Assembly: GCF_900100205.1 (NCBI RefSeq)
Contig: NZ_FNEQ01000001.1
Span: 62,001-126,000, forward strand
DNA: 64,000 nt
Source of the DNA: Duganella sp. OV510
GTDB lineage: Bacteria > Pseudomonadota > Gammaproteobacteria > Burkholderiales > Burkholderiaceae_D
Reading direction: 5' to 3'
The notes under the pieces are model-generated. The model ran no database searches. It was given only the letters and a program-made list of their open reading frames with translations, and was not told the origin of the DNA. Within the stretch, counting starts at the first letter, position 1; each line of letters starts with the position of its first letter. Below, in pieces: positions 27,574 to 39,357 of the stretch. A program made the translations under genes and the position numbers.

Positions 27574-28718
27574 GTCGGACTCGCATTCAAAGGCAGCATC
27601 AGGCGCACCGTCATGCCGCAGGGTTGATTTTCCAATAATTCTACCTTAGCGGCACTGCCATACAAACTGCGCAAGCGCTCGCGCAGATTGCTCAGGCCTA
27701 CACCGCCGCCGGGCTTGCGTGGCGCATTCTCGTTCAGGCCCACGCCGGTGTCGCTGATGCGGATCGCCACATGTTCGCCCTCCACACGCGCGCTGAGCGT
27801 GATCTCGCCGCCCTCCACCTTCGGTTCCAGACCATGGGCGATGGCGTTTTCCACCACCGGCTGCAGCAGCATCGGCGCGATCCGGAACTGGCGCAGTTCA
27901 TCAGGCAAGTCGATGCGATAGCGCAGGCGCTCCCCCATGCGCACCGCCAGCACATCCAGGTAGGCGGCGATCAAGGTTGATTCAGAGGCCAGCGTCACCT
28001 CCTCGCTGCGGCTGGCCGCCAGGCTGGCGCGCAGATAATCGATGAAACGCTCCAGCATATTCTGCGCCTTGGCCGGCTGCGGACCAATCAGGCTGACCAC
28101 ATTCGCCAGCGTGTTATACAGGAAGTGCGGCTCGATCTGTGCCTGCAAGGCGCGCAGCCGTACCTCGGCCAGCATGCGCGCACTGGCGGCGGCGAATTCC
28201 TTCTGCTGCGCCTCCGCCACCGCCAGCGCCGCGCGCCGCTCGGCTGCACTGCGCACCATGAACAACAGCAGGCCAACGATGGCAGCCACGACCAGCAGCT
28301 GCAACCACATGCCGTGCCGGGTCAGCAACAGGAAAGGATCGGCACCACTCCAGATCAGGTTTCCGACGCCGACGCCAAAAAACACGCTCAGCGCCATCAG
28401 CGACATGCTGAACAGCACACGTGGCAATCCCCGCGCGCGGCGTGGCCAGCCGCCCAGCAGACGATTGGCCACGAACGACCCGCCATGGATCATTGCGCCG
28501 ATCAGGTTGGACATCAACAGCATCGGCCAGAGTGCCTCGGCGAGGCGCACGTGGCCACGCGTGAACAACAGCTCCAGCGCTGTGAACACCAGGCCCATGA
28601 GGCAGCTCCAGACCACGGTGTACAGCACATCGCGCGGCCAGGATTGCGGCCAGCGGCGGAAAAACGGTATCAATTCCAGCGGGTGCGCCATCGGCGGCGT
28701 GCATTTTTGTTCAGTCAT
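27552..28718 (-). CDS. LytS/YehU-type membrane sensor histidine kinase
   Basis: This 388-residue kinase has an N-terminal membrane domain with about four helices (residues 30-50, 64-84, 100-122 and 137-157). A short coiled region leads to the His_kinase box LRALQAQIEPHFLYNTLANV (His198), and the ATPase domain has VVENAIAHGLEPK and DTGVGLNENAP with GVGLSNLRERL. The His_kinase box is specific to the LytS family, which pairs with LytTR regulators, here encoded immediately downstream with a 22-base overlap. Its ATG overlaps the stop of the carotenoid oxygenase gene (ATGA, 28715-28718). The signal is unknown. Confidence 0.9.
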   Translation of the reverse strand: MTEQKCTPPMAHPLELIPFFRRWPQSWPRDVLYTVVWSCLMGLVFTALELLFTRGHVRLAEALWPMLLMSNLIGAMIHGGSFVANRLLGGWPRRARGLPRVLFSMSLMALSVFFGVGVGNLIWSGADPFLLLTRHGMWLQLLVVAAIVGLLLFMVRSAAERRAALAVAEAQQKEFAAASARMLAEVRLRALQAQIEPHFLYNTLANVVSLIGPQPAKAQNMLERFIDYLRASLAASRSEEVTLASESTLIAAYLDVLAVRMGERLRYRIDLPDELRQFRIAPMLLQPVVENAIAHGLEPKVEGGEITLSARVEGEHVAIRISDTGVGLNENAPRKPGGGVGLSNLRERLRSLYGSAAKVELLENQPCGMTVRLMLPLNASPTSNPSVP

Positions 28719-30184
28719 GCTTGGAAGTTACCATGAAAGCAAACAGGCGCGCGATAAGGCAGCCGCGCCAACGCCATCGGGCCGGCCTTGATGTTGTGCG
28801 CATCAAACACCGTCAGCACGCTTTGGGCACGGCGCGTGTCCTGCGCCACGCCGACCACATAACCGTCGGTTTCCGAACGTGCGCCGCGACGCGGCACCAG
28901 CACATGCTCTTCCACCTGCCAGCCGGCGCCGAAAGTATAGCCATCCACCTTGCCGCTGTCGGTATCGATCAGGTTCACGCTGTCGAGTATCAGCTCGCGG
29001 CCGGCGGCGCCCAGCACCAGCAGCTTGCGATGGCGCGACGACACCACCTGCGGCATCACGCGCGGGAATTCGCTGACACCGAACAGCCGCGCCTCGCGCG
29101 CCTGCCCACTGGCGTAATCAAGCGTGATCTGCACCGTGCTGGATGGATTATCGCCGACCATCCGGCTGTCGCCACGCATCGGCAGCGCCACCTTGCGCAA
29201 GGCGTCGCCTTCGTGCAGCACGGCGTCCAGACGCGTGCAGGCGCCGTCTTCGTAGGCATTCCCGAGGTGGAAGACAGAGCGTGCCGGCAGCTCGAATACC
29301 TGGCGCAGCGTCAATGTATCCTTGGAGATCACCACCGCGCGCAGCGGACGGCGCTTGCCGGCCCAGTGCATGCGGTCGGCAAAACTGGTATCGCTTTCAG
29401 AGCCCAGGTCGTACGGGGCGACCAGGAAAATAAGGTGGCGGCCGCTGACCACGAAGTCGTGCACCATATTCAGTTGCGGCACCGGGAGCATGGCGGTGCG
29501 CGTCACCTCGCCTTGCGCGTTGAGTCGATAGATAATCAGCTTGTTCGAGCCGGGCGCGGTGCCGAAGTTCCACAGGCCGCCATCCGGGTCCATTTTCGGA
29601 TGCGCGGAGAACGGCATGGCTTTCAGGTCGCTACGCCAGGTCTTGATGCCGCGCGTGGCCAGCGTTTGCGGGTCCATTTCGGTCGCCGAACCGCCTTCCC
29701 ATAGCGCATACAGACGCCCGTTCAGCGGCAGCAAATTGGTGTTGGCGACATTGACCGTATCGTTATTTTTCATCCCTTTGCGGTCCACATAGGTGCCGAA
29801 GGCGGGATACAGGAACTGGCCGGCCTTGCTCTCGTCGACAAACTTCTGCGTGGCGACAAAGCGACCGATGTGGCTTACCTTGCCGTCGCCAATCTGCCAG
29901 CGCTGTGCAAAGCCATCACCGTCGAACCAGTGGTGATAGCGCTCGCCGCCCAGTTCAAAACGCCCCGGCCCGTTGCGGTAAAAGACGCCGCTGAGGTCTT
30001 TCGGCAAGGCGCCCAGCACTGTCGCCTGGCCGGCCAGGTCGCCGCTGTGGTCCGCGTACACCGACAGGCGTGCGTTCTGCTCCAGCGCGGCGTGGAAGCT
30101 CTGGTAGGTCAGGCTGTCGGCCAGCGCCGGCGTCGAAGCGAGGCCCAGCGCGGCAAAGCTGAGGAATTGGCGGCGGTTGGTCAT
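28715..30184 (-). CDS. Tat-exported carotenoid oxygenase (RPE65/CCD family)
   Basis: This 489-residue non-haem iron dioxygenase cleaves a double bond of carotenoid-like or stilbene-like substrates. The four iron-ligand histidines are visible at His195 (FSAHPKMD), His242 (MVHDFVVS), His306 (SVFHLGNA) and His484 (CFHGNF), each one at the start or end of a blade of the seven-bladed propeller. The N-terminus TNRRQFLSFAALGLASTPALA is a twin-arginine signal peptide (RRxFL), so the protein would fold with iron in the cytoplasm before export. Most family members are cytosolic, so this is unusual. It lies between DUF2141 and the LytS kinase in one operon. No carotenoid biosynthesis genes are nearby. 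Confidence 0.88.
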   Translation of the reverse strand: MTNRRQFLSFAALGLASTPALADSLTYQSFHAALEQNARLSVYADHSGDLAGQATVLGALPKDLSGVFYRNGPGRFELGGERYHHWFDGDGFAQRWQIGDGKVSHIGRFVATQKFVDESKAGQFLYPAFGTYVDRKGMKNNDTVNVANTNLLPLNGRLYALWEGGSATEMDPQTLATRGIKTWRSDLKAMPFSAHPKMDPDGGLWNFGTAPGSNKLIIYRLNAQGEVTRTAMLPVPQLNMVHDFVVSGRHLIFLVAPYDLGSESDTSFADRMHWAGKRRPLRAVVISKDTLTLRQVFELPARSVFHLGNAYEDGACTRLDAVLHEGDALRKVALPMRGDSRMVGDNPSSTVQITLDYASGQAREARLFGVSEFPRVMPQVVSSRHRKLLVLGAAGRELILDSVNLIDTDSGKVDGYTFGAGWQVEEHVLVPRRGARSETDGYVVGVAQDTRRAQSVLTVFDAHNIKAGPMALARLPYRAPVCFHGNFQA

Positions 30185-30196
30185 GGCGGCCTCCGT

Positions 30197-30604
30197 TCAG
30201 CGCAGGTTGACGGTGACGGTGGCGCCGCCTTCGGGCAGCGCGACGCGTGCATCCTCGTAGCGTGGCGCGCTGCGCTTGCCCATGGCGTTGTTGCTGAAGG
30301 CATAGTCTTCGGTCGGCATGCCCATCGCGTTGCGGTCCATTTTTCCGTTGTTGTTGGTGTCGTGATAGACAGCGAAAGCGTAATCACCGGCCGGCAGGTC
30401 AGCGATCACCACGTCCACCGTACCCTGGCGCGCCGGGGCGGCCACACCACGCAGCGGCTTGCCGAGGAAGGTGTCGGCCGAGTTGTAGAGGGCGATCTTG
30501 ATCTCGCCTTCCGCACTGGCCACGCCATCGATGCGGATAGCCAGGTCGGCGGCGTGGGACGGCAAGGCGGCGGAAAACAGCAAGGCGAAGATCAGTCGGG
30601 ACAT
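30197..30604 (-). CDS. Exported DUF2141 protein
   Basis: This 135-residue periplasmic protein has a signal peptide (1-18, SHAAD). The mature part is a beta-sandwich with the DUF2141 core: IALYNSADTFLGKPL, then GDYAFAVYHDTNNNGKMDRNAMGMPTE, in which DTNNNGKMD resembles a calcium-binding loop, and ends with EGGATVTVNL. DUF2141 members often neighbour carotenoid or sterol genes; here the gene stops 12 bases before a carotenoid oxygenase on the same strand. The function is unknown; substrate binding in the periplasm is a reasonable guess. Confidence 0.8.
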   Translation of the reverse strand: MSRLIFALLFSAALPSHAADLAIRIDGVASAEGEIKIALYNSADTFLGKPLRGVAAPARQGTVDVVIADLPAGDYAFAVYHDTNNNGKMDRNAMGMPTEDYAFSNNAMGKRSAPRYEDARVALPEGGATVTVNLR

Positions 30605-30688
30605 CGTGGGCTCCTGTATGTGGATGAAAGTGTGATGCCACTTTATCCACGGCCCGCAGGCGCCGTGCCGGCTTGCGACGAATTGCTG

Positions 30689-32461
30689 CTAGCGGGTGCG
30701 AACTGCGTCCCAGTGGCGCGAAATGGTGTCCAGCATCTGCTCCACGTCGACCGGCTTGGCGATGAAATCGTTCATGCCGGCGCTGGTGCATTGATCCTGC
30801 TCGGCCTTCATCACGCCAGCCGTCATGGCCAATACCGGCAGCGTCAACCCAAGCACATGGCGGATCTGGCGTGTGGCCTCGTAGCCATCCATGACCGGCA
30901 TCTGCACGTCCATCAGTACGATGTCATAGTCAGCGGCACGCTCGCGCAGGCGGTTGACCGCCAACTGGCCGTCTTCCACCACGTCCACCTGCGCACCGGC
31001 GTGTTCCAGCATGCCGCGCGCCACCACCTGGTTCAGCGGATGGTCTTCGACCAGCAGCAGACGCACGCCCTGCAGCCGTGGCGGCGCTTCGGCCGGCGGC
31101 ACCGGCTCGGCAACCGGCGACACCGCTGGCATTGTCCAGCCGTCCGCCGTCGAGCTTTGCCAGGCGGGATGTTCGACCTCTGCGCCCTCCTCGGCCACGA
31201 TAAACGGCAGCGTCACCATGAACTCGCTGCCCGTCCCCAGCGTGCTGCGCACCGTGATACCGCCGCCCATCAATTCCGCCAGGCGGCGGCAGATCGCCAG
31301 TCCCAGCCCGGTGCCGCCGAAGCGGCGGGTGGTCGAGGCGTCAGCCTGATTGAAGGCCGAGAACAAACGTGCTTGCTGCTCGCTGTCCATACCAATGCCG
31401 GTATCGCGTACCGCGAAGCGCACGCAGGCGACGCCGCCTTGTACCGCACCATCCAGTTGCGCGCGCACAGACACGCCGCCACGCTCGGTGAATTTGACCG
31501 CATTGCCCACCAGGTTAATAAGGATCTGCTGCAGGCGCAGGGCATCGCCCACCAGTATCGGCGGCACGCCGTCATCAACGCCAATCGCCAGGCTGATGCC
31601 GCGCGCATTGGCGTGCACCGCCATGACGTTGGAGACAGCGTCCAGCACCTCGGCCAGCAAGAAGGTCTGCGGCGCCAGCTCCATGCGCCCGGCCTCGATC
31701 TTGGAAAAATCCAGCACATCGTTCAGGATGCCCAGCAGGCCCTGGCCGGAGGAACGTATCATGCCGACGTATTCCTTCTGTGCCTGGCTCAAAGGGGTAT
31801 TCTCCAACAGGTAAGCCACGCCCAGCACCGCATTCATCGGCGTGCGGATTTCATGGCTCATGTTGGCGACAAACTCGCTCTTGGCGCGGCTGGCAGCTTC
31901 GGCGCGCTGCTCGCTCTTTTTACGGTCCGTGATATTCATCGCAGTCAGGTAGAAGCCTATCACCTTGCCATCCTGTGCCACATCCGGCACCAGGTCAACC
32001 AGGAAGTGGCGCACGCCCTCGGCACCCTGAAAGTCGCGTTCGAAATGCAAGCGACGACCGCCCAGGGCCGAACGCAGATCGTCCAGCCATGGATCGGCGC
32101 CGAGGCCGAACACCTCACTGACGGTTTTTCCCAACATGGCATCCGGATCGAGTCCGAACTGGGTGCGGAAATGGGCATTCACGAAGCGGTAGCGCAGTTC
32201 GCGATCCAGATAGGCGATCAGCAACGGCAGCGTGTCGGCCAGCACGCGGGCGCGCCGCTGGCTTTCTTCGGTGCGTTGCTGCGCTTTTTCGCGCCCGGCT
32301 TTCTGACGGGCGTTGCTGACCAGAGACAGCAAGCCGACCAGCGCGGCAAACATCACCGACACAGCAACGATCAAGGTATCGTTGGAAGGCAGGGACAAGG
32401 TTAACTCGCTATGAACAGGATGAGAAAATATAACCCGCCACGGCACTGAATGCCAAACCAT
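30689..32461 (-). CDS. PAS hybrid sensor histidine kinase with receiver domain
   Basis: This kinase of about 590 residues has one membrane helix near residues 28-48. A PAS domain follows at about 70-185 ([26 protein letters not shown]), then HisKA ([15 protein letters not shown], His203), an ATPase domain ([15 protein letters not shown]) and one receiver domain with [11 protein letters not shown]. The start is uncertain: ATG 32461, ATG 32491 and TTG 32398 are all in frame, and none has a strong ribosome site. The frame runs back to 34144, but that part is antisense to the divergent kinase. It closely resembles that kinase through the HisKA and ATPase parts. No HPt or output gene is adjacent. 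Confidence 0.83.
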   Translation of the reverse strand: MVWHSVPWRVIFSHPVHSELTLSLPSNDTLIVAVSVMFAALVGLLSLVSNARQKAGREKAQQRTEESQRRARVLADTLPLLIAYLDRELRYRFVNAHFRTQFGLDPDAMLGKTVSEVFGLGADPWLDDLRSALGGRRLHFERDFQGAEGVRHFLVDLVPDVAQDGKVIGFYLTAMNITDRKKSEQRAEAASRAKSEFVANMSHEIRTPMNAVLGVAYLLENTPLSQAQKEYVGMIRSSGQGLLGILNDVLDFSKIEAGRMELAPQTFLLAEVLDAVSNVMAVHANARGISLAIGVDDGVPPILVGDALRLQQILINLVGNAVKFTERGGVSVRAQLDGAVQGGVACVRFAVRDTGIGMDSEQQARLFSAFNQADASTTRRFGGTGLGLAICRRLAELMGGGITVRSTLGTGSEFMVTLPFIVAEEGAEVEHPAWQSSTADGWTMPAVSPVAEPVPPAEAPPRLQGVRLLLVEDHPLNQVVARGMLEHAGAQVDVVEDGQLAVNRLRERAADYDIVLMDVQMPVMDGYEATRQIRHVLGLTLPVLAMTAGVMKAEQDQCTSAGMNDFIAKPVDVEQMLDTISRHWDAVRTR

Positions 32462-32515
32462 TATGACAATATTTACGATATAGTGGCTCATCGTTGACAA
32501 CCACAGAACATCGCC

Positions 32516-36046
<3,531 letters not shown>

Positions 36047-36119
36047 ATTTGACCGTTGCGTGCACACAGTGGAAATTTAATGTAGTATTTCACATATATC
36101 TTTAATAAAGCCCGAAGCC

Positions 36120-36500
36120 ATGTCCCTGTCACTGACCACAGAATCCATCGCCACCCTGGTCCACGAGTTCTATGACGGCGTGCGCGCCGATCCCGACCTG
36201 GGTCCGGTCTTCGACGCCGCCATTGGCGACAACTGGGACCCGCACCTGGCCCGCATGGTCGACTTCTGGTCCACCGTGATGGTCGGCAGCCGCAATTTCC
36301 AGGGCAATGTCTTTGGCAAGCACATGCTGCTGAATGGAATCAAGCCAGAGCATTTCCAGCGCTGGCTTGAGTTGTTTGTCGCCACCACCAGCCGCCTGTT
36401 CGCGCCGGCCGACGCGGAAGAATTCCAGGTCGTCGCGCGCCGCATCGCCGCCAGCCTGCAACTGGGCTTCTTCGGCGAAGTCAAAGTCTCGTCAACATAA
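36120..36500 (+). CDS. Group III truncated haemoglobin
   Basis: This 126-residue protein matches group III (P-type) truncated haemoglobins: LVHEFYDGVRADPDLGPVFDAAI at the start, WDPHLARMVDFWSTVMVG in the middle with the B/E helix residues, and the proximal His expected in FGKHMLLNGI or PEHFQRWLELF. These proteins bind haem and oxygen or nitric oxide. It leads a three-gene group with a DUF1971 protein and hemerythrin, spaced by 11 and 16 bases, suggesting an operon for handling NO or oxygen. The AT-rich 73-base leader has no identifiable NsrR, FNR or NorR box. Confidence 0.85.
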   Translation: MSLSLTTESIATLVHEFYDGVRADPDLGPVFDAAIGDNWDPHLARMVDFWSTVMVGSRNFQGNVFGKHMLLNGIKPEHFQRWLELFVATTSRLFAPADAEEFQVVARRIAASLQLGFFGEVKVSST

Positions 36501-36511
36501 GGAGCAACGCC

Positions 36512-36793
36512 ATGAAAACCATCCCCGAAAACGCCGTTTTCTACAAAAGCACCCCTGTCTTCACCCAGGACAGCGTGCCAGCCGCCATCCAGCGCGGCCA
36601 CACCACCGCCGACGATGTCTGGGCGCGCATCCGCATCCTCGAAGGCAGCCTGATATACCGCATCACCGATCCGCGCGTGCCGCCGGAAGAAGTGCTGCTG
36701 ACGCCCGAGCACCACGGTGTCGTCGAACCGCATGTCGAACACGAAGTACAGGTGGTCGGTCCGGTACGTTTTCAACTGGACTTCCACCGCTAA
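36512..36793 (+). CDS. DUF1971 (YeaR/TehB-like cupin) protein
   Basis: This 93-residue small beta-barrel of cupin type has TPVFTQDSVPAAIQRGHTTADDVWARIRI and EHHGVVEPHVEHEVQ, the phrases that define DUF1971. The closely related YeaR of Escherichia coli is induced by nitrate and nitric oxide, and DUF1971 also forms the N-terminus of some TehB proteins. His residues in EHHG and EPHVEH could bind metal. It sits between truncated haemoglobin and hemerythrin and probably shares their transcript. A nitrosative-stress role is inferred from family and neighbours. Confidence 0.82.
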   Translation: MKTIPENAVFYKSTPVFTQDSVPAAIQRGHTTADDVWARIRILEGSLIYRITDPRVPPEEVLLTPEHHGVVEPHVEHEVQVVGPVRFQLDFHR

Positions 36794-36809
36794 TCCAAGG
36801 AGCAGCAGC

Positions 36810-37220
36810 ATGAACATCGACAAATTCAAACATCAGCACATCGACATCCTCAGCGCCATCGCCAACCTGCGCCAGCTGGTCCAGCGTGGCATCATCGAAC
36901 ACGCCACGGATATCTCGCACAACATCGTCGCGATGAGCAGCACTATCCGCCTGCATCTGGCGGTGGAGGATCGTGTGCTGTATCCAGCGCTGGAAGCCAG
37001 TGGCAACCGCACCATGGCCGGCATGAGCCAGCAATACCGCGACGAGATGGAAGGCATCGCCGGCAACTACCTGGACTTCGCCAACAAATGGAATACGCCA
37101 CGCCTGCTGGCGGCGGAACCGGAAACCTTCCGCGTCGAAGCCAATCGGGTGCTCAAGGCGCTGTATGAGCGCATGAAACGCGAGGACCGCGAGTTCTATC
37201 CAGCGATCGAGGCGATCTAG
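36810..37220 (+). CDS. Hemerythrin-like di-iron protein
   Basis: This 136-residue four-helix protein carries the spaced metal ligands of a hemerythrin: His in KHQHIDILSAI, His and Glu in RLHLAVEDRVLYP, and Glu/Glu-Asp in ERMKREDREFYPAIEAI. The oxygen- or NO-binding di-iron centre would lie between the helices. AAGGAG upstream of 36810 fixes the start; the frame extends to 36717 without support. It is the third gene of the NO/oxygen group. Its stop TAG shares the palindromic CTAG at 37217-37220 with the convergent MATE gene. Confidence 0.85.
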   Translation: MNIDKFKHQHIDILSAIANLRQLVQRGIIEHATDISHNIVAMSSTIRLHLAVEDRVLYPALEASGNRTMAGMSQQYRDEMEGIAGNYLDFANKWNTPRLLAAEPETFRVEANRVLKALYERMKREDREFYPAIEAI

Positions 37221-38599
37221 CCTTCGATCACCAGTGGGTCGCGCAAGCGCTTGCGCGAGCTGCGCGCGTGCGGCACCCAGGCGTGGGTTTGCCAGCGGCG
37301 CCACATGATCAGGCCACGTATCCATTCGTCGGCCGCGTAGGCGATCCATACACCGGGCAGGCCCCAGCCCAGCACCACGCCAAGCAGCCAGCTGCCACCT
37401 GCCAGCACGAACAGCATCGAGAACGCACCGGCCATCACCGGGAAGCGCGCGTCGCCGGCCGCGCGCAGCGCGTTAATCACCACCAGGTTGAAAGTGCGGC
37501 CCGGCTCCAGTATCACGGTGATCCACAGCAGCGTGGCGCCGGCGGCCAGAATCTCCTGATCCTGCGTGAACCAGCCCAGCAGCCACTGGCCCAGCAAGGC
37601 CGCACAGGCAGCGATCAGCAGGCACACCATCAGGCCGCGCGCCAGCGAGCGTTTGACGACACGGTGCGCCTCGCGCAGCTTGCCCGCGCCAATCAGATAA
37701 CCGACCACAATCTCCACCGCCAGCCCGGTGGCGATACTGAACATCATGACACCGCCCATCAGCTGCAGCACATAAGCTTGCGTTGCCAGCGCCTTGGCGC
37801 CCAGTTCCGCCGCCGTCGCCACGCTGACCATGAAAGCCAGGCGCCAGGCGATGTTCTCGGCCGCGCCCGGCAAGCCGATATGCAGCACCGCCGCCAGCTC
37901 GCGACGCGGCAGCCGCCACCAGTCCTCGCGTACCAGCGTAATGCCCAGGTGGACGCGCCACATCACCAAATGCAGTGCCAGGCCGACCATGCGGCTGATG
38001 GTCAGCGCCACCGCATAGCCAGGCAAGCCCAGTGCGGGTATTGGTCCCCAGCCATACATCAGCGGCAGCGCCAGCAGCAGATGGCTGACATGCATGATGA
38101 TCAGCACCACCAGCGTATCGCGCGTGCGCAGATGGGCGCGCATGACGCCGGCCATCGAGGCATTCCATGCGTCGAACAGCATGGCCGGACCAAGCGCGAT
38201 GAGGAAAGGCGCGGCCAGCGGGAATACCTCGGCCGGCGTATTCAGCAGATGCAGCAGGCCGTGCGAGCCGGCCATCGCAATCAGCGCGGTGACCGCGCCC
38301 AGCCAGGTGCTGGCGCCAACCACCGCACGGGCGACCTTGTTGGCCGCCTCGCGCTGGCCGCCGCCGATATTCTGTGTGACCACCACGCTGACGCCGGCGC
38401 CAATGATGCGAAACAGGATGAACAGCGCGGCCGAGACCTGGCTGGCGATCGCAAACGCGCCGCCCGCTTCATCCGAAATGCGCGAGGCCAGCGCGGTGCC
38501 GATGATGCTGGAAGCAATCGCCAGCCCCAATTCCACCAGCAGGGGCCAGGCAAGGTTGAACATCGGGGGCGTCTGGACGAGCGTTCGGGAGGAAGACAT
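37217..38599 (-). CDS. MATE-family multidrug efflux transporter
   Basis: This 460-residue inner-membrane protein has twelve hydrophobic segments arranged as two six-helix repeats, the usual MATE length. Characteristic phrases are NLAWPLLVELGLAIASSIIGT, VSVVVTQNIGGGQREAANKVAR and, in the second half, ENIAWRLAFMVS and GLAVEIVVGYLIGAGKLREAHRVV. It should export cationic or aromatic compounds by ion exchange. A start ATG at 38599 has no clear ribosome site; the TTGATATAAA inverted repeat lies immediately upstream. The cargo is unknown. Confidence 0.9.
   Translation of the reverse strand: MSSSRTLVQTPPMFNLAWPLLVELGLAIASSIIGTALASRISDEAGGAFAIASQVSAALFILFRIIGAGVSVVVTQNIGGGQREAANKVARAVVGASTWLGAVTALIAMAGSHGLLHLLNTPAEVFPLAAPFLIALGPAMLFDAWNASMAGVMRAHLRTRDTLVVLIIMHVSHLLLALPLMYGWGPIPALGLPGYAVALTISRMVGLALHLVMWRVHLGITLVREDWWRLPRRELAAVLHIGLPGAAENIAWRLAFMVSVATAAELGAKALATQAYVLQLMGGVMMFSIATGLAVEIVVGYLIGAGKLREAHRVVKRSLARGLMVCLLIAACAALLGQWLLGWFTQDQEILAAGATLLWITVILEPGRTFNLVVINALRAAGDARFPVMAGAFSMLFVLAGGSWLLGVVLGWGLPGVWIAYAADEWIRGLIMWRRWQTHAWVPHARSSRKRLRDPLVIEG
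37239..37258. repeat. 20-bp perfect palindrome at the 3' end of the MATE gene
   Basis: TCGCGCAAGC followed by its exact reverse complement lies within the C-terminal codons of the MATE gene and 19 bases past the hemerythrin stop. There is no loop and no T tract, so it is not a standard terminator, although both convergent transcripts would form a GC-rich stem here. It may be a bidirectional stop or binding site, or chance. Confidence 0.5.
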
Positions 38600-38605
38600 G
38601 AAATT

Positions 38606-38645
38606 TTGATATAAATTATTGCCAACTGGCCGTAGTTTATATCAA
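38606..38645. repeat. 10-bp-arm inverted repeat before the MATE gene
   Basis: TTGATATAAA (38606-38615) and TTTATATCAA (38636-38645) are perfect complements 20 bases apart. They fill the 49-base gap between the unknown secreted-protein gene and the MATE start, in AT-rich DNA. The layout suits an operator with two half sites or a weak terminator hairpin. An efflux gene is a common target of a local repressor, but none is encoded beside it. Confidence 0.5.
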
Positions 38646-38648
38646 GTT

Positions 38649-39308
38649 TCAATCCAGAAAGTCAGAATACTCTTTTTGCGAATAGCCTTTCAGCTTTTGC
38701 CACGGCAAATCGCGGGTCAGGCCGGGCTGTACGGCGATTTCCACGCGATTGACGAAGGTGCCCGCCTTGTCGCCGCTTTCGATGACCAGCGGGATCTGCC
38801 GCTGCTCGTCCCACAGCACACGCTCGAACAGGCTCTTGTCTTCGCGTTCGCGCCAGCGGGCGCCAGCGACGGTCGAAGCGCGCGACGACAGCTTCATGGT
38901 CTGTAGGCGTTTGCTGTCCAGCAGATAGTAGGCGTGATCCCAGGAGCCGTCGAAGCTGACGTTGCCATATTCGGCTGGCGGGATGGATACCACGTCCTTG
39001 TCGTGCGCATCGATAAATGCGATGCGCGTCTTGGCGCCCTCCTGCATCACATGGCGCGCCAGCACCACGTGGTTGAAGTGTTTGTGCGCGCCGGACTGGT
39101 GGTCATCATGGGCGGCATGGGCCGGCAGCACGCGCATGGTCCAGACGTGACCGGCGCGGCGCAGCATTTTCTCTTCGTACCGCGCTTCGCGGGTGACGCC
39201 TTCCGGCGTGACGACCTTGCTGTAGTAGGCGATCTTCAGGTCCAGATCGGTGGCGGAAGCGCAAATAGCCACGCTCAACGTGGCTGCAAGCAGTAACAGT
39301 TTTTTCAT
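38649..39308 (-). CDS. Exported His-rich protein of unknown function
   Basis: This 219-residue protein has a signal peptide (1-19, SATDL). The first third of the mature chain is strand-rich (LDLKIAYYSKVVTPEGVTREARYEE), followed by an unusual His cluster near residues 64-87 (HAAHDDHQSGAHKHFNH) that could bind zinc, copper or nickel. The rest is a beta-rich fold with WREREDKSLFERVLW. I do not recognise a family. It lies 49 bases behind the alkaline phosphatase gene on the same strand and may be part of that operon; a metal or phosphate role is only a guess. Confidence 0.65.
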   Translation of the reverse strand: MKKLLLLAATLSVAICASATDLDLKIAYYSKVVTPEGVTREARYEEKMLRRAGHVWTMRVLPAHAAHDDHQSGAHKHFNHVVLARHVMQEGAKTRIAFIDAHDKDVVSIPPAEYGNVSFDGSWDHAYYLLDSKRLQTMKLSSRASTVAGARWREREDKSLFERVLWDEQRQIPLVIESGDKAGTFVNRVEIAVQPGLTRDLPWQKLKGYSQKEYSDFLD

Positions 39309-39357
39309 ACAACTCTTTAAGTAAACAGGGAGCAGGCAGCGCCCGCCCCCTCTGTCA

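Noticed and set aside
29870..32404. 844-codon plus-strand open frame
   Set aside because: Antisense to the carotenoid oxygenase, DUF2141 and kinase genes; His/Gln/Arg-rich translation with no domain.
36047..36119. NsrR/FNR site before the truncated haemoglobin gene
   Set aside because: ATGT-N8-ACAT is present but does not fit the known consensus of either regulator.
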